Positions 37,879 to 47,007 of a DNA stretch of 57,817 nucleotides are shown here, piece by piece (position 1 is the first letter of the stretch; each line of letters begins with the position of its first letter). The notes under the pieces were generated by a model. It did no database searches, was not told the origin of the DNA, and saw only the letters and a program-made list of their open reading frames with translations. Made by a program: the position numbers and the translations under genes. Origin of the DNA: Elusimicrobia bacterium ADurb.Bin231 (GTDB lineage: Bacteria; Elusimicrobiota; UBA8919; MWCF01); contig MWCF01000112.1 in the NCBI GenBank assembly GCA_002069855.1, forward strand, positions 1 through 57,817, given 5' to 3'.

Positions 37879-38990
37879 TTTTTATATACCTCTTCAAATA
37901 CTTTCAATGTTTCAGCAGCGCATCTATCCCAGTTGAACATCTTTACTCTTTCCAGACCTTTTTCTATCATTGATTTCCTTAAATTCTCATTACTCAAGAC
38001 CGAATACATTCCATCGGCAATGCTATCTATACTACAAGGATCCACATAAACGGATGCATCTCCGCACACTTCAGGTAATGATGAAACATTAGAAGTCACA
38101 ACAGGACATCCGCATGCCATTGCTTCAAGCGGCGGCAGGCCGAATCCTTCATAAAGAGAAGGATAAACAAAGGCTTCGGCATTTTGATACAGCGTTTTCA
38201 ATTCTGTATCACTCAAGTATCCCAAACATTTTATACCATTAAGCAACTCGATTCCTGCATCCGCAAAATTCGTATGCCCGGAGCCTACTATGACTAATTC
38301 ATGGGGTATATAGTTTTTCTCTTTGATGCTCCTATATGCCTGCATCAATTTTGCAATATTTTTACGAGGTTCAATCGAGCCCACAAAAAGTATATAGGGT
38401 CTATTTATGTTTAGTTCTGCAAGCATCTTATGACTGTTTGCTGATATTCGGGTATCGAAAACAGTATCTATGGCAGGATTAACCACACTAATTTTATCCT
38501 GGTCAATGGACAAATATTTCATAATTTCGTTTTTAGAACTTTGGGATATGGTAATAATCTTAAGTGCCTTTCGAGCAACAAGCGGTATCAATATGCCATA
38601 AACATACCTAAATCTTCGCGAAAACCATGCTGGGTTGACAAGAAATGAAACATCACACAACATCAGCACCGAATTTATCACAGAGAACACAGGCCCTGTA
38701 TTTGCCGGATTAAACAAAATATCACACCGGTTATTATAGGCAAGACGACCTAAACGGGTTTGTTCCCAAAAATATTTATTTAGGGTACCGCCTTCGAGCA
38801 TGTTGCACTCAATAAGACGTGTATTCCCATTTTTCGAGCAATCCTTAAAATATTTTTTATTTTCCAAAAAAACAATATATTCGTTCTTTTGGTCGATTTT
38901 CATTATATTTTTTAATATGTTATACGCTACTCTCTCGACCCCTGTCATATTGGGATGAGAAAGGTATCTGCCATTGTAAGCTATTCTCAT
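37875..38990 (-). CDS. GT4 glycosyltransferase
   Basis: The 371-residue GT-B enzyme has [35 protein letters not shown] and EX7E in [15 protein letters not shown], close to the paralogue at 35695-36711. A 117-bp space precedes it upstream, one of the few breaks in the block. Its exact sugar is unknown. Confidence 0.88.
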   Translation of the reverse strand: MRIAYNGRYLSHPNMTGVERVAYNILKNIMKIDQKNEYIVFLENKKYFKDCSKNGNTRLIECNMLEGGTLNKYFWEQTRLGRLAYNNRCDILFNPANTGPVFSVINSVLMLCDVSFLVNPAWFSRRFRYVYGILIPLVARKALKIITISQSSKNEIMKYLSIDQDKISVVNPAIDTVFDTRISANSHKMLAELNINRPYILFVGSIEPRKNIAKLMQAYRSIKEKNYIPHELVIVGSGHTNFADAGIELLNGIKCLGYLSDTELKTLYQNAEAFVYPSLYEGFGLPPLEAMACGCPVVTSNVSSLPEVCGDASVYVDPCSIDSIADGMYSVLSNENLRKSMIEKGLERVKMFNWDRCAAETLKVFEEVYKK

Positions 38991-39107
38991 GTATAAAACC
39001 TCAATATTATTTGTTTCATCTTTACTACATTACTATCGAATTTCCATTTTTTATTGAACCAATCACATCGTCATTGACTTACTTTCAGCACACCCTACGC
39101 GTGTACG

Positions 39108-40415
39108 CTAAATACTACCGGTTAGATTGGCATGTTTATTAAGTAAAATTATGATTCCTATCATAAACCATAAAAAGGGCTGGTTATAATAGTGATATGT
39201 AAAATTGCTGCCTATTACTCCGATGTATCCTGCCAAAAGGCCGACTCTATAAGCAAAAAAAATGTCCCGAGATGGGCTCTTAATCAGATATTTATGTGTT
39301 ATAATCACCAAATATAAAACCATAAATGCATTAATAATACAGCCGACTAATCCCGTTTCGGATAAAAAAGATAAAAATGCACTATGCGACATAGCATTGG
39401 CAGGAGCCCCTTCTCCAACAAACACGCCATAGTTACCCAGTCCCACTCCAAAGACAGGATGCTCTTTCCATATTCTGACTGCTTCCAAAGCTAAATTTTT
39501 ATGATGCGAGGTGGATTCATCACCTTTCAGGAATGTCTGGCCGACTCTGCCCATATAAAGCGACGGATTAAAAAGGTTGCTTATCTTAGACGGAAGAATA
39601 AAAAAAGCAATAAGAAGAAAAATTACTATAATAAACAACTTCTTCAAGATACTTACCTTATTGAATATGCGTTTCCAATAAAAAAGAATCACCAATGTTG
39701 ATAAGATAAACCCGCCTATTATACTGCGGGAAAAACTTCCGAAAGTAGCGCCCACTACAATGACAGTCGCAATAAGACTTACAAAAACATACTTCTTCTT
39801 GCAAATGTTATAAACCGTAACACTTATAATCAACGGAGCGATACTTAACATATAGCCGCCATATATAGTCGGATCCCCAAAAGTTCCCCGGCTCCTTGGC
39901 ACCCATATATCCCCAATTTGAACAGTCCAAAGTCGAAGCGAACTATTCATATCGGGACCGTATAACGGATATTTTTCAATCGGCAAACTCAAATCATACC
40001 CGTATGCAGCACCGATCCATTGAATTAACCCATATATACCTAAGACAATTCCGGTAACAATCAGCGACCGCACGGAAAATTCTATCTTTCGTTCAGTATT
40101 TACGGTGTTTATCACATATAAAGTAAGCGAAAACAAAATAATATACTGGATTGTCATGCGCAGCCAACGACCGACATCCCCGACATTTAACAATGAGACC
40201 ATATTTGCCATTAACAATAATACGAACAGAAATATCACCGGGTTAACTTGTATAACAGTTTTTCCCCTGATTATTTGTATCAGCCAAAAAAAGATTCCGG
40301 CTGCAAAAATAAGCATCCATAGTTTTATGGTGAAACCAGCATAATAGCTTACCACTTCCAAAGGTAGTGTGAATATAAGAAAAAATAAACCGATTTTATA
40401 AGGATATATTCTCAT
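39108..40415 (-). CDS. O-antigen polymerase/ligase (Wzy/WaaL type)
   Basis: The 435-residue membrane protein has about eleven helices and the Wzy_C signature in the large periplasmic loop and after it: HPVFGVGLGNYGVFVGEG and MSHSAFLSFLSETGLVGCI. It acts on the outer face of the inner membrane, either polymerising repeat units or ligating chains to lipid A core; sequence alone does not decide. The start at 40415 is chosen because it opens on the first helix and has GGGAG upstream. Confidence 0.85.
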   Translation of the reverse strand: MRIYPYKIGLFFLIFTLPLEVVSYYAGFTIKLWMLIFAAGIFFWLIQIIRGKTVIQVNPVIFLFVLLLMANMVSLLNVGDVGRWLRMTIQYIILFSLTLYVINTVNTERKIEFSVRSLIVTGIVLGIYGLIQWIGAAYGYDLSLPIEKYPLYGPDMNSSLRLWTVQIGDIWVPRSRGTFGDPTIYGGYMLSIAPLIISVTVYNICKKKYVFVSLIATVIVVGATFGSFSRSIIGGFILSTLVILFYWKRIFNKVSILKKLFIIVIFLLIAFFILPSKISNLFNPSLYMGRVGQTFLKGDESTSHHKNLALEAVRIWKEHPVFGVGLGNYGVFVGEGAPANAMSHSAFLSFLSETGLVGCIINAFMVLYLVIITHKYLIKSPSRDIFFAYRVGLLAGYIGVIGSNFTYHYYNQPFLWFMIGIIILLNKHANLTGSI

Positions 40416-40518
40416 TATACAATGAATCTCCCTTCGGCAAGCGGCAGGGGGAGTAACCAAGTTATTGAAATTTTATGCGCGCGATACACCATTATGTTAA
40501 CATACAAAATTGACAGAA

Positions 40519-41676
40519 CTATGTACTCGTAGAATGATTCTTACAGATTAAATTGCGATACAATTCTCTATACGCATTCGCCGTGCGGCTCATATTATAT
40601 GTTTCCAAAACTTTTCTTTTGCCGTTTGATCCCAAGAAATGAGCGTATTCCCTATCTTGAGCAAGTTTTATAATGGCTGCGGATAGCAGAACTGGATCTC
40701 GTGGCGGCACAAGTATGCCGTCGAGCCCATTTTCAATAATTTCACAAAATGCTCCTATATGTGTGGCAATGACGGGTTTCCCCAACGACATCCCCTCAAT
40801 AATTACCCTGCCGAAAGTTTCCGGCTCAACCGAGGCCTGGACAATAATATCCAAATCCGATATGGCTTCATATCTTTCTTCGATAAAGCCCGTAAAAACA
40901 ATTTTTTCACTTATCCCGAGTTCCTTTATTAATTTTTTTATATATTCATTATATTTTTCAGCGCCGGGGCCGGGTTCACCGATTATGAAAAATCTGCAAT
41001 TTTTAATTTTTTCAAGGACAGCAGGAATACTTTTTATAAAGTACTCCTGACCCTTTAAGTTTTCAATTCTCCCGACGGTACCGATTTTTATTTCAGGACT
41101 TGCCGCCGGACTGTATTTTTTGAAAAAGGAATTTTGGCTTTTTGACGGAATCTTTTTAAAATCTATCCCGTTATAAATAATACATAATTTGCTTTTGTCG
41201 GCAATAGCCATACCATAATGATTCATTACAGTTTTTGATACACAAATTATCTTTTTGGGAATAGCAGAAAAAATTCTGAACAGCCAAGGCGGAAAATCAA
41301 AAAGATGATGAACCCATATCACCGGTATTTTAGTAAACACAGAGACAACAGCAGAGAGGATATGAGTCCTTACCGTATTCGCTTGAATAATATCCACTTC
41401 ATTTCGTTTAGCCATTTTAACTAATTGAATAACACCGGAACATAAATTGAAGAAAGCAGCAAAAAGATTTTTTATTTTCAATTTGCCGCTTGAGAAAAGC
41501 ACCGACTCCAGCCCTCTTTTATTCAGATATTCTCTTCTGGTTTCACAAGTCAAAGCAAATATGAATCTGAATTCGTTGCCATTAAGCATTTCAGCCAATT
41601 CTATCTGATATAATTCTCCTCCGCCTAAATGAGGTGAATTATCGAGTATCAGGACACAGGTCTTTTCTTTCATCAA
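40519..41676 (-). CDS. GT4 glycosyltransferase
   Basis: The 385-residue GT-B enzyme has LILDNSPHLGGGELYQIE at the N-terminus, IWVHHLFDFP, GTVGRIENLKGQEYFIK in the donor domain and EX7E in EPETFGRVIIEGMSLG. It is not closely similar to the two paralogous pairs downstream. It sits between the Wzy/WaaL-type gene and an SDR gene. Sugar unknown. Confidence 0.87.
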   Translation of the reverse strand: MMKEKTCVLILDNSPHLGGGELYQIELAEMLNGNEFRFIFALTCETRREYLNKRGLESVLFSSGKLKIKNLFAAFFNLCSGVIQLVKMAKRNEVDIIQANTVRTHILSAVVSVFTKIPVIWVHHLFDFPPWLFRIFSAIPKKIICVSKTVMNHYGMAIADKSKLCIIYNGIDFKKIPSKSQNSFFKKYSPAASPEIKIGTVGRIENLKGQEYFIKSIPAVLEKIKNCRFFIIGEPGPGAEKYNEYIKKLIKELGISEKIVFTGFIEERYEAISDLDIIVQASVEPETFGRVIIEGMSLGKPVIATHIGAFCEIIENGLDGILVPPRDPVLLSAAIIKLAQDREYAHFLGSNGKRKVLETYNMSRTANAYRELYRNLICKNHSTST

Positions 41677-41701
41677 TCACCAAATAGTTATATATGCCTT
41701 A

Positions 41702-42679
41702 TCAAATTCTATTTTTCCGGGTTCTATACCATTCTATGGTTCTTTTCAGCCCCTCTTCCAAATTAACTTTAGCGGAAAAACCTACTTTTTTCTTCGCTTT
41801 AGCATTATCGCAATTTCTCCTCGGCTGTCCTGATGGTTTCGAAGCGTCGAACACTATTTTAGGATTTTTACCGGATAATTTTACTATTAAATTTACCAAA
41901 TCTTTTATTTTTATTTCTTCGGTCGTACCTATATTTACGGGATCCGCACAAGAATATTTTTCCGTAACTTCAATCAACCCTCTGGCAAAATCCTCGACAT
42001 ACAAAAACGCCCTGCTCTGTTCTCCGTCTCCCCATACGACAAGCGGATCTTCTCCATCAAAAATTCTTTTTATTAATGCGGGAATTACATGCGATTTTTC
42101 TGGGTCAAAACAATCCCTCGGCCCGTATGCATTGTACGGGCGTGCTATGGCAACTTCCATGCCAAATTCTCGCGCATATGCTTGTCCTTGCGCTTCCGCC
42201 ATTCTCTTTGCCAAACCATACCCCTCGTTAGTTCCCTCCGGAATAAACCTCATCCCTTCAGTCTCAGGAGTAGGTATAAGACAATGCCTTGGATAAACGC
42301 AAGCGCTCGACACAACCAAGAACCGCTTAACTTTATTCAAACGAGATGCCTCCAGCATATTGGCGTTGATTCTAACATTATTGAAAAACATTTCGGATTG
42401 ATGATGCTGATTGTAATTTATGCCACCGACCACCGCTGCAATATTTAAAATCACGTCCTTCCCCTTTGTGACCTGCAAACAATTGTCTATGTTAAACAAA
42501 TCTTTTTGAATATATTCTACCTTGTCCAGTACGCGACTCAAGTTGGAGTTTTTCGATGCTTCCGCTTTATCAACAACAAAAACATTTGCCTTTTTTTCCA
42601 ATAACATCTCAACCACATAAGATCCAATAAATCCCGTACCGCCTGTGACAAGCACCTTTTTATCTTTCCAAAATTCCAT
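41702..42679 (-). CDS. GDP-fucose/colitose synthase-like SDR
   Basis: The 325-residue extended SDR has VTGGTGFIGSYV (11-22), AAVVGGINYNQHH, SSACVYPRHC and EGYGLAKRMAEAQ with the YxxxK pair. AAxVGGI and SSxCVYP are typical of the GDP-L-fucose synthase/GDP-colitose synthase/GDP-mannose 3,5-epimerase group. It is 15 bases downstream of a lysine-less DegT-family enzyme, an arrangement like ColC/ColD. A different deoxysugar epimerase-reductase remains possible. Confidence 0.78.
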   Translation of the reverse strand: MEFWKDKKVLVTGGTGFIGSYVVEMLLEKKANVFVVDKAEASKNSNLSRVLDKVEYIQKDLFNIDNCLQVTKGKDVILNIAAVVGGINYNQHHQSEMFFNNVRINANMLEASRLNKVKRFLVVSSACVYPRHCLIPTPETEGMRFIPEGTNEGYGLAKRMAEAQGQAYAREFGMEVAIARPYNAYGPRDCFDPEKSHVIPALIKRIFDGEDPLVVWGDGEQSRAFLYVEDFARGLIEVTEKYSCADPVNIGTTEEIKIKDLVNLIVKLSGKNPKIVFDASKPSGQPRRNCDNAKAKKKVGFSAKVNLEEGLKRTIEWYRTRKNRI

Positions 42680-42693
42680 ACTCTGCCCCCTTA

Positions 42694-43896
42694 TTAAAAC
42701 AATTTTTCGAACACGGAAACCACATAATCCAAATCATCTCTCGTAAGATACTGATGACACCCTATATAAAAACCGTTTCTTCCAGCATAATCGGCATTCG
42801 GAAGTTTGTCAATATACTTATCTTTTAAAAATACATACGCCGGTTGCTGTGTAGGAATACATCCGAATAACGGTCTGTTTTCTATTCCCAATTTTTCCAA
42901 TTTAAACCGTAATTCTTTTCTCGATATTTTATGAGTATCTTTTATAACAACCGGATAAGCAAGATAACTTACATTTTCATCAAACTTCGGGAGTCGCAAA
43001 ATGTCGGAAAATTTTTGCAGTTTTTCATTAAGGTATCTGACATTACTCTGTCTTTTGATAAAAATTTTGTCGGCTTTTTTTACCTGCGATACGGCAAGCG
43101 CCGCCTGGAACTCCATCGTTTTAAAATTGTAACCTATAATATCATGCGTAAATCTTGGATCATTATCTTCAAAATCCAAGGAACTGTGAGGACACTTGCC
43201 ATCGAATCTTTGGCATACATTGCAGGAGCACAATCTGCCGTTTGCTTTAATCTTCTTTACTAATTTATAGATATTTACATCATTGGTGTTAAGTGCACCC
43301 ATTTCACCTGCTTGTATATTATGTGCTATATAAAACGAATAAGCAGAAAATAACGACATCGAACCCACTTTTTTGCCGCGATACATGCTACCATGTGCCT
43401 GAGCAGCGTCCTCGATAATAGAAAGCCCGTACTTTTCAGAAATTTTCTTGATCCCTTCCATATCACAAGTATATCCCATAAGGTGAACAGGATTTATCGC
43501 AGCATAATTTTCCGGATCATTCACAGAATCAAGATGGTCTTTTATCGTATCCGGCGTTATCGTAAATGTTATAGGATCAATATCAACATAAACAGGTTCA
43601 AAACCTGTAGTAATAAGAGCATTGCTTGTAGCTATATAAGTGAGCGGAGAAGTAATCACCTTCATTTTCTTATTTCCGTATTTTTTATATTCCCTAAGCG
43701 CACTCCATCCTGACATCAGAGATGCCGTGCCTGAACTAATAGCGACACAATGTTTCGTTCCTATGTATTTCGCCCATATCTTTTCAAATTCGTTTACCTT
43801 TTTGCCCTCCGAAATTCTTCCGGAATCAAGAACTTCAATTACTGCTTGTTTTTCTTCCGTCCCAATATGGAAATCACCAACATAAACACGTCTCAC
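42694..43896 (-). CDS. DegT-family sugar 3-dehydratase-like enzyme with Cys-rich loop, PLP lysine replaced
   Basis: The 400-residue type I fold enzyme has SSGTASLMSG (cofactor phosphate), IEDAAQAHGS (Asp163) and, where aminotransferases carry the PLP-binding Lys, SFYIAHNIQAGEMG with His192. This is the change seen in PMP-dependent 3-dehydratases (RfbH/E1, ColD). Residues 220-236 hold four Cys: C223-x1-C225-x2-C228-x6-C235. RfbH-type enzymes bind a 2Fe-2S cluster with C-x57-C-x1-C-x7-C, but here the distant first Cys position is Ala164 or Ala165 and the extra Cys is local. It may bind an Fe-S cluster or zinc in a new geometry. It is upstream of the ColC-like SDR; colitose-type 3-deoxygenation is one possibility. 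Confidence 0.82.
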   Translation of the reverse strand: MRRVYVGDFHIGTEEKQAVIEVLDSGRISEGKKVNEFEKIWAKYIGTKHCVAISSGTASLMSGWSALREYKKYGNKKMKVITSPLTYIATSNALITTGFEPVYVDIDPITFTITPDTIKDHLDSVNDPENYAAINPVHLMGYTCDMEGIKKISEKYGLSIIEDAAQAHGSMYRGKKVGSMSLFSAYSFYIAHNIQAGEMGALNTNDVNIYKLVKKIKANGRLCSCNVCQRFDGKCPHSSLDFEDNDPRFTHDIIGYNFKTMEFQAALAVSQVKKADKIFIKRQSNVRYLNEKLQKFSDILRLPKFDENVSYLAYPVVIKDTHKISRKELRFKLEKLGIENRPLFGCIPTQQPAYVFLKDKYIDKLPNADYAGRNGFYIGCHQYLTRDDLDYVVSVFEKLF

Positions 43897-44950
43897 CTAA
43901 AAGTCCTCCTTGATGCAAATCTTCTTTAATCATTTTCTCTATGGTTTCCGCGAAGTATCCCTTTGTAAACAGTTTGTATCTCTCCGAGTTCAAATAATTT
44001 TTTGCCGCTGCTTTATAAATATTGATCTCGTCATCCCCGATAGAACGCAAATAATCGCCCAATTCTTCATAACTCGCAAAATCCCGCATATCTATAAAAC
44101 AATTTTTGGGAATGTAACTCCCGATGTCCGGTGCTCCCAGATATATCGGAACAGTCCCGGTGAAAAAACAGTCGAATATTTTTTCCGTTATATACCCGTC
44201 CAGAATCATATTCTCGAAGCACACGGCGAACTTATAATTGCTCAATGTTTCGTACTTGGATTTCACAGAACCTTTATAACTCTTTCGGATAACTTTTCGA
44301 TTAAGAAAGTAAGGCAAATAGAAAATATCTTTATCCCACCCATAACCGTACAAATCTAAATTGCCGGAAGTGCCGAAATATTTTATGGCATTAATCCTTT
44401 CGCTGTAAAGTTCCCTGAAATATTTTTTTGGTTTTTTGTTCCCGTTTATCAATGCAAGAACTTTTCTTTTCTTATTGCCCCATAACTCTTCTTTAATTCC
44501 GTCTTCTGTTTGCGGCCAGTAAAATTTGTGCGCATTCGGTACGCCTCTTATATATGTATATATCCCGGTTCCGGTTGTGTGCATCATCACACGCTTAAAA
44601 TATTTTGAGATATTCTTAATCTTATTATATAAACCAGGCGCAACTACCGGAGGTTCGAATATGAAAAATGCGCTTAGGATAACTTCACTTCTTTCAGCAA
44701 GAGCTTTATAATTCGGAACCATGCCCAATGATATATATATATTCTTTTTGCCAGAATATTTGTTATTCAGCAGATAATCGGCGGTGTGAACCTCGCACCC
44801 CAAGGATTCCAAATGTTTTTTTAAAAATATCCATGGTGCCAGACAATTATCGCGATTGTAATATTCATCATCTTCGCAAAAAAGTACATCTCCATAATAT
44901 GCCGCAGAAGATGGATCAATGAACAACTTTACATCTTTTAAACTTTCCAT
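43874..44950 (-). CDS. GT10 fucosyltransferase-like enzyme
   Basis: The 358-residue protein carries the GT10 donor signature near residues 230-275: YKFAVCFENMILDGYITEKI and TGTVPIYLGAPDIGSYIP. Known members transfer L-fucose from GDP-fucose in alpha-1,3/4 linkage. No GDP-mannose 4,6-dehydratase (gmd) gene is in the window, so the donor may be made elsewhere or may be another GDP-deoxysugar. It overlaps the genes on both sides (23 and 35 bases). Confidence 0.85.
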   Translation of the reverse strand: MESLKDVKLFIDPSSAAYYGDVLFCEDDEYYNRDNCLAPWIFLKKHLESLGCEVHTADYLLNNKYSGKKNIYISLGMVPNYKALAERSEVILSAFFIFEPPVVAPGLYNKIKNISKYFKRVMMHTTGTGIYTYIRGVPNAHKFYWPQTEDGIKEELWGNKKRKVLALINGNKKPKKYFRELYSERINAIKYFGTSGNLDLYGYGWDKDIFYLPYFLNRKVIRKSYKGSVKSKYETLSNYKFAVCFENMILDGYITEKIFDCFFTGTVPIYLGAPDIGSYIPKNCFIDMRDFASYEELGDYLRSIGDDEINIYKAAAKNYLNSERYKLFTKGYFAETIEKMIKEDLHQGGLLGETCLCW

Positions 44951-45983
44951 ATTTTGTCTTAATTCCTTTGATAAAATTTATGACAATACCACTACACCCA
45001 ATAAATGTAAAAAATAGGAAACTGCCATAAATCAAAAGTTTTTTAAAATTCTCAAAATTTTTTATACCTGTAAAAAAAGTTCTCCAAGAAATAGAATTTA
45101 TTAAGTGCTTCCGAGCATTTTTTTCCATTTTTAAGTTAACGAAATTTCTTGCTATAAAAACATCATCCCAAAATTTATTGTATTCATACTGCCGGAACAA
45201 TTCTGGCTCAATGCCGGTTGCAAGAGCAGGAGATTTTAAAAAATCATCCAGGACCAAAAAATGGTTAGCTCTTTTCGTAGTAGTAGTAACATATTGCCCG
45301 GATCCAGAGGCCCGGGTTACCCGTCGGTATATAAGCCTTTTATTTATAATGCCTACCTTGTATCTTTCGGCAATCCGGAGCCAATAGGCAGTGTCCAGGG
45401 CGCCACCGATCCAGTCGCCGTAACGGCCTGTTTCTTCGAATAAACCGACTTTAGCAAACACCTGTTTTCTTGCCATAAAAGTCGGACATATAAAAAAATT
45501 ATGCGAACTTCTCAACAAAGATTTATAGACTTCCGTAAATGTGTAAACATTTTTATTTCTTAACTCTTTGGGCAAATTCTCTCCTACGCCGATAATAGCG
45601 TCGTCCTCATCAATCAGAGTATCCAGAGCGAACACGACACCGGCATCCGGGTTAAGTGCTAATAGAGAACTTTCCTGTTCTACTATTCCGGCATTGTAAA
45701 TATCATCGGAATGATAAATAGCTACATATTCGCCGGACGCCAGGGAGATGCATTTATTAAAATTTTTTGCTGAACCGATATTCTCGGCATTTTTGTGATA
45801 TGAAATTCGACCATCACAATTTTTTTTTACTACCTCCTCGGTATTATCTGTAGAAGCATTGTCACATACGACAATTTCAATATTGTCATATGTCTGGTTT
45901 GACAGCGATAGCAGAGTCTTTTTTATATACCGCGCATTATTGAAAGTCGGTATACAGATGCTAACCAATGGTTTATTTCCCAT
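44916..45983 (-). CDS. GT2 glycosyltransferase
   Basis: The 355-residue GT-A enzyme has SICIPTFNNARYIKKTLLSL at the N-terminus, VVCDNASTDNTEE and YHSDDIY at the metal site. A hydrophobic helix near 310-330 (GSFLFFTFIGCSGIVINF) may anchor it to the membrane. It overlaps the CgeB-like gene by 11 bases. Sugar unknown. Confidence 0.87.
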   Translation of the reverse strand: MGNKPLVSICIPTFNNARYIKKTLLSLSNQTYDNIEIVVCDNASTDNTEEVVKKNCDGRISYHKNAENIGSAKNFNKCISLASGEYVAIYHSDDIYNAGIVEQESSLLALNPDAGVVFALDTLIDEDDAIIGVGENLPKELRNKNVYTFTEVYKSLLRSSHNFFICPTFMARKQVFAKVGLFEETGRYGDWIGGALDTAYWLRIAERYKVGIINKRLIYRRVTRASGSGQYVTTTTKRANHFLVLDDFLKSPALATGIEPELFRQYEYNKFWDDVFIARNFVNLKMEKNARKHLINSISWRTFFTGIKNFENFKKLLIYGSFLFFTFIGCSGIVINFIKGIKTKYGKFKRCKVVH

Positions 45984-47007
45984 AATTTATACCTGCATAA
46001 TTCAGCATATGCTTTATTCTTTTCTCATAAGTATGTTCTTCCAAAGTCCTTAGATATCCCGCAGACGCAATTTCTTCCCGCTCATTTTCATGAGACAAAT
46101 AATATGCCACTTTTTCAAGTAAGTCGTCAGCATCTTCGAATATAGCTATTTCTTTACCTATTTCATAGCAATGTTCCAAGCCCTCTATATAAAATGAAAT
46201 CTGAAAGCCACCACAACCCGGTATTTCGAAATGACGGCCCTTGATTTGCTCTCTATTTTTCTTGTCGCCTGTTTTAAACAATTGCAATGTATTTTTTGCA
46301 GACGAAAAAGATGAAAATATATATCTAACATCGTAAGAAATAGAATTAGACAAATTTAAATTGATTTTGCTTTGATTAAAAATATCTATTATCTCTTGAT
46401 AAGGAGTATATTTATCTTTCCCCCAGCCGGCACCTACAACATAAACATCAAACCCGAATTTTTTTAACATTTTAATAAGCCATTCTCTATAGGGATGATA
46501 CATCCCGACAAATGACACATCATATTTCTTTGATATATCTTTCTTTTTCCATAAATAATGGTTACATCCAAAAGGCGAATATATAACATTTTGTATACCA
46601 AAATCTCTCCATCTTTTTAGTCCGTTATAATCAGGTGTAGTTATAAAAGAAAAATAAGGCGCCCACTTCCTGCTAAAATTTATCCTCCACTGATCATCCC
46701 AAAAATAACATAAAGTTTTAGAAATTTCTTTTATTCGTGTCAATATTTCCGGGATAAATTCGTCCTGATATAAAGAAAAAATAACCAGATCAGGCTTCTC
46801 GGCATGGACTAAGTCTAACAAACCTGCATTCATTGCCTGCTTTCCTTTTTGTCGAAACAAAGTCATATAATCGAAAAAAAGAACCGACTCGCCGAACATC
46901 TTTTTGAGAGTATTAAACATATTGTAATAATCATACGAATACCCTCGGTCTTTTATCCCGTAATCATACAACATCGAAACAAATATTATTTTCGTGCCCG
47001 ATATCAT
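45973..47007 (-). CDS. CgeB-like glycosyltransferase
   Basis: The 344-residue protein ends in the CgeB-type domain: KINLNLSNS, GRHFEIPGCGGFQISFYIEG, CYEIGKEIAIFEDADDLLEK and YLSHENEREEIASAG. The N-terminal half (FDYMTLFRQKGKQ, PDLVIFSLYQDEFIPEIL) resembles DUF3880 of the same family. Such proteins are GT-B glycosyltransferases of spore coats, glycans and flagellin. It overlaps the flippase by 4 bases. Confidence 0.8.
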   Translation of the reverse strand: MISGTKIIFVSMLYDYGIKDRGYSYDYYNMFNTLKKMFGESVLFFDYMTLFRQKGKQAMNAGLLDLVHAEKPDLVIFSLYQDEFIPEILTRIKEISKTLCYFWDDQWRINFSRKWAPYFSFITTPDYNGLKRWRDFGIQNVIYSPFGCNHYLWKKKDISKKYDVSFVGMYHPYREWLIKMLKKFGFDVYVVGAGWGKDKYTPYQEIIDIFNQSKINLNLSNSISYDVRYIFSSFSSAKNTLQLFKTGDKKNREQIKGRHFEIPGCGGFQISFYIEGLEHCYEIGKEIAIFEDADDLLEKVAYYLSHENEREEIASAGYLRTLEEHTYEKRIKHMLNYAGINYGK

